DNA from: Dichetophora obliterata
Lineage: Eukaryota > Arthropoda > Insecta > Diptera > Sciomyzidae
Direction of reading: 5' to 3'
DNA length: 64,000 nucleotides
Assembly (NCBI GenBank): GCA_963920525.1
Contig: OY986438.1
Span: 188,185,888-188,249,887 of the forward strand
The translations under genes were made by a program, and so were the position numbers. Under the pieces are notes generated by a model, which had not been told where the DNA came from, did no database searches, and was given only the letters and a program-made list of their open reading frames with translations. Positions 46,133 to 56,811 of the stretch are shown here, piece after piece. Position 1 is the first letter of the stretch, and the number at the start of each line of letters is the position of its first letter.

Positions 46133-46990
46133 ATGTGTCTCGTCCCGCATAAAAATGTAAATACTCTATAGTTCAGTTTAAAAGGCGCCATGACTTATTC
46201 TGTAAAATAAGCCAAATAAAGCGTATGTACAAATTTATCGAAGTGCAGACGTGACAGTTAAATCTCTCTGTGAACTTTTGTCAGAACACCTCAAGTCGAG
46301 GTAAGTACATTTTTTAGCCTTTATATTATTTTGTTTTTTTTTTTTTCTTTTCTTATCTGCATATCTCAATTGCATTTACAAAAATTAGATATGTATGGCT
46401 TACCAACTTATCTGTAGGCAATTTGTGGTAACAAATTGGTAAAACAATCTTATCTTTTCCGACAAGTATGAAAACGTTGCAACAATCTGTTAATAGAGCT
46501 GCTTATCATGACTTGGCATTTTTACAAAAATTAATATCGTCATTTTAATTTCATAAAAGCATTTCTTTTTATAAAAGTTATACTACTTCTTTTTAAACGT
46601 TATACCTACGTTAGAAATTTGCAAGCCAATTTCTACAAGACACAACACCTCCAATCTTTTGCCATCTTTCCATGTTGGCTAAAACAGATTGGCTTAATTT
46701 GAAGTCAGACGTCAGCTGCTGGCCAGATCACCTCTTTTTTAGGCTTGCAAATAGTTGAAATCGTGAATCGCTACTCGAAGAATTTTCTGCAAAATCAAAA
46801 GATAATTTGTAAACATAAGTAATTTGTCGATCACAACCAAACTATGTAATTACAGACTTCGATCTAGGAATATTTATGATAGAGGAGAATAGAGAAGACA
46901 AAAAAATTACAAATCATAAATCTTATATATGTATCCAAATATAACTTTAGTAATTTATTACAGGATAAATGAAAAATACATGTCTATAAG
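46133..46990. other. Non-coding interval 3' of SDR copy 4
   Basis: No gene is seen. TTTATT at 46954-46959 gives a minus-strand AATAAA about 45 nt after the copy 4 stop. Confidence 0.5.
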
Positions 46991-47000
46991 TAAAGCGTTT

Positions 47001-47833
47001 TTAAACCCTTTCTCCAATTGGCTTGATGATCATCTCATGAATCTGCACGTTGGGTGGAGTTTGTAGGCAATATATGACAGCATCAGCTATATCCTCGGGG
47101 CGCAATAAAGGATAATCCTTAGGAACAGTTGCTGGCACTAATTCGGTTCTGACACCACCAGGGCTTATACTCTAATTATAAATAAAACAAATTTTGAAAA
47201 AAATATTTTCATTTCGAAATCGATCACTCATTCTAGATTAAGAGTCATATTAATGTCACTTACCGTAATCTTAATGCCTGTCTTATGTGACAGGAACTCC
47301 TGACGCAGCACCTCGGTCATAGCTGTTACAGCATGTTTCGAGGATGGATAGATGTTCAGAGTAACGCCTTCTACCACGGGACACTTATGCCCAGAAATAC
47401 TGTTGATAATGAAGACATGTCCATCGATACCACGTTTCTTCATCGATTGAAATGCTTCGCGTGTACAGTATGCCACGCCCATCACATTTGTGTCCATGGT
47501 TGCTTTCAAATCGGCCGAGTTTTTGGGATCGGTTAGCCTTGTGTCTCTTAGAATGCCCGCATTATTAATCAGTACATCAACACCACCCAACTTCGACTCG
47601 ATCCAAGCAAAGTTTTCCAAAATATCCTCTTCCTTGCGTACATCACAATGCTTTGTATGAAAGTGTTTCTTTTGTTCCTCCGGAAGCTGGGAACGATTGC
47701 TGTTCATACGTTCCAGTAGTATATCCAAACCAACAACAAGCATGCCATTTTTGAGCAGATACTGAACACAGACTGCACCAATGCCAGAGCTGGCACCGGT
47801 CACAACAGCTACTTTATTTTGCCATCTATCCAT
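47001..47833 (-). CDS. SDR copy 4: probable NAD-preferring variant
   Basis: A 246-aa SDR. Exon 1 is 47833-47264 and exon 2 is 47171-47001, with a 92-bp phase-0 intron (ACG|GTAAGT ... ATTAG|AGT). TGASSGIG at 12-19, NNAG at 90-93, the catalytic Asn, Ser (INSISGH), Tyr and Lys (YPSSK) are intact. At residues 37-39 the ARR of all other copies is DIL (codons 47717-47725). In classical SDRs an acidic residue at the end of the second beta strand selects NAD, whereas basic residues bind the NADP phosphate, so a cofactor switch is likely. Other private changes (EGVT for the PGI segment near the active-site loop) may alter substrate choice. Gene context is the same as copy 3. Confidence 0.95.
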
Positions 47834-48179
47834 ATTGACTAAAACTTATCAAGCGTCTGCTGCGTTTGAAGTTAAACTGGCTAGAATAAAAGTTGACTCG
47901 TGAATTTTAGAAGATCAGCAGATTGTCAGATTAGAAAGTTTAAATAAAAGCATTTAGAAGAAATAAAACAACTAAGCCGCAAAAGCTTTTCATAGCGAAA
48001 CAACTCAAAAGCTTCATACAAATAGGACTCATTCTGCGCACGCTTCTTAATTTATTTGCAAAATTAGTGATTTATTAATAGAAATTTGGTTGTTGTGTTA
48101 CAGTGATGAAATGATGAACTCAAGTTACACGGTAAAGCCAAAAAATCTATAATAATTTTTATTAAACACTGAAAAATAG
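47834..48179. other. 5' flank of SDR copy 4 and adjoining sequence
   Basis: 47880-48010 resembles the copy 3 flank (GCATTTAGAAGAAATAAAA, TTTTCATAGCGAA). No TATA box is evident. The junction with bacterial-like DNA falls between about 48120 and 48180. Confidence 0.5.
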
Positions 48180-48515
48180 CACATAAATCCACTTGAGAGA
48201 TTACTTGTTCCAACTGGAATTGTGATTGCAATACCAAACGGTTTTGAGGGGCAAATCCGCCCACGTTCTGGTCTTGCTGCAAAACATAGAATCACTGTCT
48301 TAAATTCTCCGGGCACTATAGACTCTGATTATCGAGGTGAGGTTCAATTTTGCCTGATTAATCTAAGTAATCAGTCGTATGAGATAAAAAGAGGAGATAG
48401 AATTGCACAAATCCTTATTTCTCCTGTATCTCAGGTAATTTGGGATGACAGAGAATAATTCTGCGCAGAAGAAACCGGTCGCAATGCAGGGGGCTTTGGC
48501 TCAAGTGGTAGGTAA
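48180..48515 (+). pseudogene. dut: Bacterial-type dUTPase fragment (putative lateral transfer)
   Basis: The frame open from 48180 encodes NPLERLLVPTGIVIAIPNGF, then motif 2 (EGQIRPRSGLAAKH), motif 3 (ITVLNSPGTIDSDYRGE), motif 4 (KRGDRIAQILI) and, after a TAA at 48456-48458, motif 5 (NAGGFGSSGR) with a natural stop at 48513. dUTPase hydrolyses dUTP to dUMP. The NSPGTIDSDYRGE form of motif 3 is bacterial (alphaproteobacterial, including Rickettsiales); animal enzymes read differently there. The first ~50 residues with motif 1 are missing, so with the internal stop it is not functional. A transfer from an endosymbiont such as Wolbachia is my inference. Confidence 0.85.
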
Positions 48516-48584
48516 CTTACGATAAAGCTTTACTATGGCAGTTTTTTATACACAATTTCAGCATATTAATATTTGAGGTCGTTT

Positions 48585-48671
48585 ATGCCAATTTTTAAGA
48601 ATCATCGTGGCCAGCTCCACAAAGCAGCTGAATTAAAAAATGTGTTTTTTTCAAAAAAATCTGAAAGTTGA
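48585..48671 (+). pseudogene. Start of a second bacterial-like gene with SD-like site
   Basis: Seventy bases after the dUTPase stop, ATG at 48585 is preceded by GAGG (48575-48578) with 6-nt spacing, as in a bacterial ribosome binding site. It begins MPIFKNHRGQLHKAAELKNV and continues FFSKKSES to a stop; only the first ~20 residues look natural and I do not recognise the family. It probably belongs to the same transferred fragment, which ends by about 48650. Confidence 0.4.
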
Positions 48672-48724
48672 AGTGAAGCATAAAATAAGGCAAAAGAAAA
48701 CAAAATAAAAGAATTCAAACCAAC

Positions 48725-48902
48725 CAAGGCTCATATATAAGGTTATGGCACTTGAGAGCGAGCTCGTTCGAACTGTCAGAATTGATGAAAAGAAATGAAG
48801 AAAATGAATGCTTAGAACAAAGAAAAGCACAGTGACAGTTCGAACAAAGGCGGAAAAAGAGTGCATTTCTCTCAAGTGCCACAACCTTATAAATTAACCT
48901 TG
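48725..48902. mobile_element. 178-bp hAT-type MITE, copy 2
   Basis: The ends CAAGGCTCATATATAAGG and CCTTATAAATTAACCTTG carry a perfect 8-bp TSD, AAACCAAC (48717-48724; 48903-48910). It is about 90% identical to 1224-1400 in the same orientation, so this TSD defines the family's borders. Confidence 0.92.
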
Positions 48903-49029
48903 AAACCAACAAATACATTACATTCGAATAAACAAAAAAGCAATAAATAAAAACAATAAACACCAGCCTTACTCAAGCTCGCCGCTAATCGAACTAACTG
49001 TGTCATCGTTTCTGTGATTCGTTTGTGCT

Positions 49030-49821
49030 TTCTACTCATTTTAAAAATATGCCGTGTGTCTGCTCAGCAAGAGTTGCAACGTCACTTAGATGATGATCAG
49101 AAAATAAAATGTGTAAGCTGTAATGAGTTTTTTCACTGTCAATGTGTTAAACACAAGAAAAGTGATCTAAATTACATGCAAAAAATCAAGTTGTAAATAT
49201 GTATGCAAAGAGTGTCTCACGGCTCGCCGCAATTCCCTCCACTCTCCTCCGTTGCAACCTAATCCATCTCTTTTGGCAGCCCAAGCAAATCCAAGCTCTG
49301 CTAAATTTACGCCCCCTACGCATACCCTCCGCAGCCCTCCAACTACAAACAAACAGCTAACAACACAGAAGATCGATATAGGCACTGAATCGTTTACGCT
49401 ACAACTGAACCAAATGTTGGATGCTCGTTTTTGTAAACAAAACGAACTATTGACGAAAAGATCTTAGACGAACTGCGCCAAAATGTCACAGAAATAAAGA
49501 AAGATCTCTGTGACACAATAAAAGAGTAATTAGTCTCGAAGAAAATGCAGCCGAAATGACACAGAAATAAAGAAAGATCTCTGTGACATCAATAAAAGAG
49601 TAACTAGTCTCGAAGAAAATGCAGCTGATGCTAGAGCTGATGCTAGATGCTAAAATTCTTTTAAAGCAGCTGATGCTAGAGCTGCTGCTGATGTAGATGC
49701 TCTTAGGAAAGAGTTTGAAGATTTAAAGACACAGTTGGATAGACAAGATAATGCATCTGTTGCTTGCGATCTTCATTTAAATAGGGTTCTTATTATGAGA
49801 GCGAAAATCTTCGGAGTATTT
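49030..49821 (+). pseudogene. Non-LTR retrotransposon ORF1 remnant (PHD-like finger, coiled coil)
   Basis: In shifting frames the region reads as a Cys/His finger (KCVSCNEFFHCQCVKHKK...CKYVCKECL), then a Pro/Ser/Thr-rich linker (49230-49360), then heptad-like coiled coil (EIKKDLCDINKRVTSLEEN...VDALRKEFEDLKTQLDRQ), then the motif ASVACDLHLN that precedes the RNA-binding region in jockey/CR1 ORF1 proteins. A ~75-bp tandem duplication covers about 49480-49625. Stops and frameshifts are numerous. The coding similarity stops at the satellite, so ORF2 is absent. Confidence 0.7.
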
Positions 49822-52800
49822 TATTTCATTTCATTCATTTCATTCATTTCATTCATTTCATTCATTTCATTCATTTCATTCATTTCATTCATTTCATTCA
49901 TTTCATTCATTTCATTCATTTCATTCATTTCATTCATTTCATTCATTTCATTCATTTCATTCATTTCATTCATTTCATTCATTTCATTCATTTCATTCAT
50001 TTCATTCATTTCATTCATTTCATTCATTTCATTCATTTCATTCATTTCATTCATTTCATTCATTTCATTCATTTCATTCATTTCATTCATTTCATTCATT
50101 TCATTCATTTCATTCATTTCATTCATTTCATTCATTTCATTCATTTCATTCATTTCATTCATTTCATTCATTTCATTCATTTCATTCATTTCATTCATTT
50201 CATTCATTTCATTCATTTCATTCATTTCATTCATTTCATTCATTTCATTCATTTCATTCATTTCATTCATTTCATTCATTTCATTCATTTCATTCATTTC
50301 ATTCATTTCATTCATTTCATTCATTTCATTCATTTCATTCATTTCATTCATTTCATTCATTTCATTCATTTCATTCATTTCATTCATTTCATTCATTTCA
50401 TTCATTTCATTCATTTCATTCATTTCATTCATTTCATTCATTTCATTCATTTCATTCATTTCATTCATTTCATTCATTTCATTCATTTCATTCATTTCAT
50501 TCATTTCATTCATTTCATTCATTTCATTCATTTCATTCATTTCATTCATTTCATTCATTTCATTCATTTCATTCATTTCATTCATTTCATTCATTTCATT
50601 CATTTCATTCATTTCATTCATTTCATTCATTTCATTCATTTCATTCATTTCATTCATTTCATTCATTTCATTCATTTCATTCATTTCATTCATTTCATTC
50701 ATTTCATTCATTTCATTCATTTCATTCATTTCATTCATTTCATTCATTTCATTCATTTCATTCATTTCATTCATTTCATTCATTTCATTCATTTCATTCA
50801 TTTCATTCATTTCATTCATTTCATTCATTTCATTCATTTCATTCATTTCATTCATTTCATTCATTTCATTCATTTCATTCATTTCATTCATTTCATTCAT
50901 TTCATTCATTTCATTCATTTCATTCATTTCATTCATTTCATTCATTTCATTCATTTCATTCATTTCATTCATTTCATTCATTTCATTCATTTCATTCATT
51001 TCATTCATTTCATTCATTTCATTCATTTCATTCATTTCATTCATTTCATTCATTTCATTCATTTCATTCATTTCATTCATTTCATTCATTTCATTCATTT
51101 CATTCATTTCATTCATTTCATTCATTTCATTCATTTCATTCATTTCATTCATTTCATTCATTTCATTCATTTCATTCATTTCATTCATTTCATTCATTTC
51201 ATTCATTTCATTCATTTCATTCATTTCATTCATTTCATTCATTTCATTCATTTCATTCATTTCATTCATTTCATTCATTTCATTCATTTCATTCATTTCA
51301 TTCATTTCATTCATTTCATTCATTTCATTCATTTCATTCATTTCATTCATTTCATTCATTTCATTCATTTCATTCATTTCATTCATTTCATTCATTTCAT
51401 TCATTTCATTCATTTCATTCATTTCATTCATTTCATTCATTTCATTCATTTCATTCATTTCATTCATTTCATTCATTTCATTCATTTCATTCATTTCATT
51501 CATTTCATTCATTTCATTCATTTCATTCATTTCATTCATTTCATTCATTTCATTCATTTCATTCATTTCATTCATTTCATTCATTTCATTCATTTCATTC
51601 ATTTCATTCATTTCATTCATTTCATTCATTTCATTCATTTCATTCATTTCATTCATTTCATTCATTTCATTCATTTCATTCATTTCATTCATTTCATTCA
51701 TTTCATTCATTTCATTCATTTCATTCATTTCATTCATTTCATTCATTTCATTCATTTCATTCATTTCATTCATTTCATTCATTTCATTCATTTCATTCAT
51801 TTCATTCATTTCATTCATTTCATTCATTTCATTCATTTCATTCATTTCATTCATTTCATTCATTTCATTCATTTCATTCATTTCATTCATTTCATTCATT
51901 TCATTCATTTCATTCATTTCATTCATTTCATTCATTTCATTCATTTCATTCATTTCATTCATTTCATTCATTTCATTCATTTCATTCATTTCATTCATTT
52001 CATTCATTTCATTCATTTCATTCATTTCATTCATTTCATTCATTTCATTCATTTCATTCATTTCATTCATTTCATTCATTTCATTCATTTCATTCATTTC
52101 ATTCATTTCATTCATTTCATTCATTTCATTCATTTCATTCATTTCATTCATTTCATTCATTTCATTCATTTCATTCATTTCATTCATTTCATTCATTTCA
52201 TTCATTTCATTCATTTCATTCATTTCATTCATTTCATTCATTTCATTCATTTCATTCATTTCATTCATTTCATTCATTTCATTCATTTCATTCATTTCAT
52301 TCATTTCATTCATTTCATTCATTTCATTCATTTCATTCATTTCATTCATTTCATTCATTTCATTCATTTCATTCATTTCATTCATTTCATTCATTTCATT
52401 CATTTCATTCATTTCGTTCATTTCATTCATTTCATTCATTTCATTCATTTCATTCATTTCATTCATTTCATTCATTTCATTCATTTCATTCATTTCATTC
52501 ATTTCATTCATTTCATTCATTTCATTCATTTCATTCATTTCATTCATTTCATTCATTTCATTCATTTCATTCATTTCATTCATTTCATTCATTTCATTCA
52601 TTTCATTCATTTCATTCATTTCATTCATTTCATTCATTTCATTCATTTCATTCATTTCATTCATTTCATTCATTTCATTCATTTCATTCATTTCATTCAT
52701 TTCATTCATTTCATTCATTTCATTCATTTCATTCATTTCATTCATTTCATTCATTTCATTCATTTCATTCATTTCATTCATTTCATTCATTTCATTCATT

Positions 52801-53466
52801 TCATTCATTTCATTCATTTCATTCATTTCATTCATTTCATTCATTTCATTCATTTCATTCATTTCATTCATTTCATTCATTTCATTCATTTCATTCATTT
52901 CATTCATTTCATTCATTTCATTCATTTCATTCATTTCATTCATTTCATTCATTTCATTCATTTCATTCATTTCATTCATTTCATTCATTTCATTCATTTC
53001 ATTCATTTCATTCATTTCATTCATTTCATTCATTTCATTCATTTCATTCATTTCATTCATTTCATTCATTTCATTCATTTCATTCATTTCATTCATTTCA
53101 TTCATTTCATTCATTTCATTCATTTCATTCATTTCATTCATTTCATTCATTTCATTCATTTCATTCATTTCATTCATTTCATTCATTTCATTCATTTCAT
53201 TCATTTCATTCATTTCATTCATTTCATTCATTTCATTAATTTCATTAATTTCATTCATTTCATTCATTTCATTCATTTCATTCATTTCATTCATTTCATT
53301 CATTTCATTCATTTCATTCATTTCATTCATTTCATTCATTTCATTCATTTCATTCATTTCATTCATTTCATTCATTTCATTCATTTCATTCATTTCATTC
53401 ATTTCATTCATTTCATTCATTTCATTCATTTCATTCATTTCATTCATTTCATTCATTTCATTCATT
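49822..53466 (+). repeat. Nearly perfect 9-bp satellite (ATTTCATTC)n
   Basis: About 400 head-to-tail copies of ATTTCATTC. I can find only three substitutions after the first unit or two: G at 52416, and A at 53238 and 53247. All three forward frames are open, so it creates a >1200-codon Ile-Ser-Phe ORF and a reverse Met-Asn-Glu ORF that I consider artefacts of the repeat. The left border falls inside retrotransposon ORF1. Confidence 0.98.
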
Positions 53467-53549
53467 GATTTCTTATTCCTTATTTTATTCAACGTAAAAT
53501 AATGTACATAATAAAGAGCTGCACAAGCACTATACAAGTAACTTCCAAG

Positions 53550-54606
53550 CAGTGATGCCAACCCGAAGAGAGAAAAAATCCTCTAATTCAACATACAAAA
53601 TCTGTGTTAATCCGTGCAAGCAAATTAATATAATTTTTTCAATTTAAAACGAACAGCTTATAAAATTAGCTGTTACTTGATTAATGTCATTAAAAGATTT
53701 TTAAAAATTTTTTGTAATTTTTGTTTTTTTTTTTCAAAATTTGCATTAAACTTATAAGAAGTTAGTAACAACGTACTACAACTAAAAGTTCAAAGTAAAT
53801 TCAATTTTAAAAAATTTAAATTTAATTTAAGAACGAAAAATGGCGCACTTTCTTTTTGTGCCTGACAAACCCATGATTGTTTTTATTATTTGCAAGTATT
53901 TGTGATACACCCAGAAAAAAACTAAATTTTAATAAAATTTCAGGTTAAAATTTGCCAACATGAATCGTCAGGTTAAGATTACCACATGCCATTCAGGTCA
54001 ATTTAAAATGTTTTTGTGGTTTAATGAAACTTACAAATATGGTTATCTTAACCATTATTTGTGGTTAAATCTTGTTGAATCAGGTTAATTAACCAAATGT
54101 CAATGATGAGATTATTGAAATATGGTAGGATGGAGGGTGGGAGCAAATTTATCATGGTCACCTTTTTTTTAATCCAAAGTAATAAGGAATTAGAAAAAAA
54201 TAAAAATTTACAGACAGGAAATTTCCCAAGATAACCTTTGTTACAAGTTCTGCATCACTAGTGCAGAATTTGACATCTGGCAGGATGTTTTTCCGCTTTT
54301 TTCTACATGTATTTCAGGTAAAATCAGGTAAAAATAACCTAGAGCAGGTTAGAGCATTTTTCCCTGAGTGTAAGCAAAAAATTTTAACAAATTAAGTTAA
54401 CACATTTTTTAGTGGTACACTTTTTTTTACCATTCAAATAAGTTCTGACATAGAATTTGTTGGACAAATAGCGAAACCTACAAAAATTCTATGTGAAGTT
54501 CTTAAAAATCCGTAGATTAAACTTATTTTTCCGCTGTTGTCCGTTTATCTGTGCAAGGCTTAAATATCTGTTGAAATCCGTAATTTCCGTGTAGTTGGCA
54601 CCACTG
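53550..54606. mobile_element. 1057-bp hAT-like element with a nested TIR unit
   Basis: The ends CAGTGATGCCAAC and GTTGGCACCACTG are hAT-type (CAGTGNTGCCAAC). A perfect 8-bp TSD, CTTCCAAG, is at 53542-53549 and 54607-54614. No transposase remains. Confidence 0.9.
53911..54371. mobile_element. Possible nested TIR element
   Basis: ACACCCAGAAAAAAAC at the left and TTTTTCCCTGAGTGT at the right are imperfect inverted repeats. Internal CAGGTTAAAATT/AACCTAGAGCAGGTTA motifs repeat near both ends. I cannot define a TSD. Confidence 0.45.
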
Positions 54607-54702
54607 CTTCCAAGCCATAAGCTCTGCTTTCAAATACTTCCCCTCTTCTACTCTCTCATTTTAAAATAAGCACTGCGTGAAGAGAGTTTTTGATATACAA
54701 AC

Positions 54703-56304
54703 CAATGTTGCCAAGACCTTTAACGAAATTCCCCTCAAATTAGGGAAAAAAGAGATTGTTTGCCCTCAGCGAACTACTAAAACTCCCACGAAAATTCTCA
54801 CAGTGACTTCTTTGAAAAAAAAAACAACAAGAAAACACTTTTTATAATGGTTTTATGTTTTGGTTTCGTATTCGGTTTGATAAAGTAATACGTATTCGAA
54901 AACATAAATTAGTTACTTAGGTTAATTTATTAAATAAATTACAATATTTCGGTCTTAAAAATAAAGAAAATAAATTATGTTAGTTTTAGTTATTAATAAG
55001 TGCATATAAAAGTTATAAGTACATATAAAAGGGGCAGTCTGGTTGTTTTGGCCATAGTTTTAGAATATTTTTTTTTTCATCGAAAAATGAACAATAACAT
55101 GTAAAATTTTAGGCCGATCAGTTGAATACTTTTTTAAAGCTGCTGATGAGTTCCGAAATGCCATCTGGACGCGCCTACTACATAAGTATCTTGTACATGT
55201 TTCTCCATCTCGACGACTTCAATAAAATGTTGTATACTTTTTCTAATGGTATCTAATATATGAACAGGATTTTTTAAAAAATTTATAACAAAAAATAAAA
55301 CCAGACTACCCTTTAAAGAGGCATGCTCCGGCAATACTTAAATGCTCCAGTATCACAATGACATCAGTAAATGGTATATTTTAATTTTTGAAAGCTTATT
55401 CTACAGATGCTACTAAGCATATTGTTTCCCATTCGATTTCTCTTATAATTTTTTGCATCAGTCACTTTAGCGAAATACTTTCGGACTTAGAGTTTCAATG
55501 CGGTAGAGTTAAGACAATTTTTTGTGATGAGCAAGGTATGTTTATAGGGCTAAGACTTTAACGAATATCTGAAGAAATTATCGGATGAAAAAATGCCCAT
55601 TTTTCCTTCTGTAGAGTGAAAACTTCCTTTTTCTCTTTTAGCCACAACCCTTTAGGACACAAAGCGCTTCAAAACCACTTTCAAAGCACTTTACAAAACC
55701 ACAATTGCCCTGGTTCTCGCTTTAAATAGAGCTTTATTTAACTTTGTGATGTCATTGCAAACCAAACCTTTGTTCTCGCTATAAAAAGTGATTCAAAAAA
55801 GCACTTTGCTCTCGTTTCAAAAAGTTATTAAAAAAAGCACTTTGCTCTCCCTTCGAAATGAGCTCCTTCTTCGTTAGAACCTGAATGCGTAAATTAATTT
55901 TTGATGGCGTATATTTTTGCCCGAACTAATATTTTACATTTACGTTTTGAATTTCAAAACCACTTTCATTTAACAGTCTATTAACGATTCAACCTTATAT
56001 TTTTCATTATTTTGCTGCAACATTTTTTCACGAATTTAACTTTTTGCATACTACTGATGAATAATGATGAGAAAAGTACAAGTGATGTTAGTGATGCGAG
56101 TCCGAACAGTCAGCAGAGTAGATAGCCAAAAACAACGAAGAATCTCGAAAGCAAACAGCTTAATTCGTAGCGAGAGCACAGCACTTTTCAAAAGCACTAT
56201 TCATAAGCCCTTTTTACTTGCTTTTTAATAAAGCACTTTGAAATTACAGATGGGGAAATTACAACAAAATTTTTTCCAAAATTTCTCTCAATTTGGCAAC
56301 ACTG
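54703..56304. mobile_element. 1602-bp non-autonomous hAT-like element
   Basis: The left end CAATGTTGCCAAGACC and the inverted right end CAGTGTTGCCAAATTG fit the hAT consensus. The flanks ATACAAAC (54695-54702) and ATGCAAAC (56305-56312) are an 8-bp TSD with one mismatch. Inside are many GCACTTTG/CAAAGCACTTT motifs (55660-56250). No transposase ORF is recognisable. Confidence 0.82.
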
Positions 56305-56454
56305 ATGCAAACAAATGTTGCAGAAAGAGGCAATTTAGACAATTTATAGAACGATAGAACTAAACTGAAGTAGAACCTATTGCACTGGCACTGAACTACT
56401 TACGGATATAAAAAATTGTTTGTTTTTTTTTTATCAGAATTTACAAATTCCGAA

Positions 56455-56570
56455 AGTTATTTGACAATAGGGTTGCCACTTTCAAATTTTTACTTTTGCG
56501 ATTTCGAAGCTGGGGCAAACACTGTGTAAAAATGGATTGCTGATTCGAATTCAGTGAAATGGCAAAAATA
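56455..56570 (+). repeat. Fragment of the hAT-foldback ~215-bp repeat unit
   Basis: AGGGTTGCCACTTTCAAATT followed by GAAGCTGGGGCAAACAC and AAAAATGGATTGCTGATTCG matches the repeat unit of the 5613 and 44204 elements with more divergence. Confidence 0.6.
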
Positions 56571-56811
56571 TAATGTTTTGTGCATCTCTTTAGTACATAA
56601 TAATCAGCAACGCTCATAGTAAAAAACTTAAACAACTTATGTACCTCATCAGCTACAGGGTCAGCATTGCAATCTACTAGCTTTGTTGTCTAAAATTGTT
56701 AATCTTTTTTTAAGTAATGGCTTTTTTTGGTCATACGACTTAATTCTTTTTTTAATATTCTTTTTGGATAACAAAAATCTTAATGAAAAATGAAAATGAA
56801 ATGTACTGAAT

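Noticed and set aside
49735..53561. Two >1200-codon ORFs (Ile-Ser-Phe forward, Met-Asn-Glu reverse) that could be read as giant repeat proteins
   Set aside because: They are produced entirely by the 9-bp satellite, whose unit has no stop in these frames. Flanking residues are unrelated and there are no gene signals.
55134..55334. 66-codon ORF inside the 54703 element as a transposase remnant
   Set aside because: No hAT motif is seen and the length is within chance for this region.
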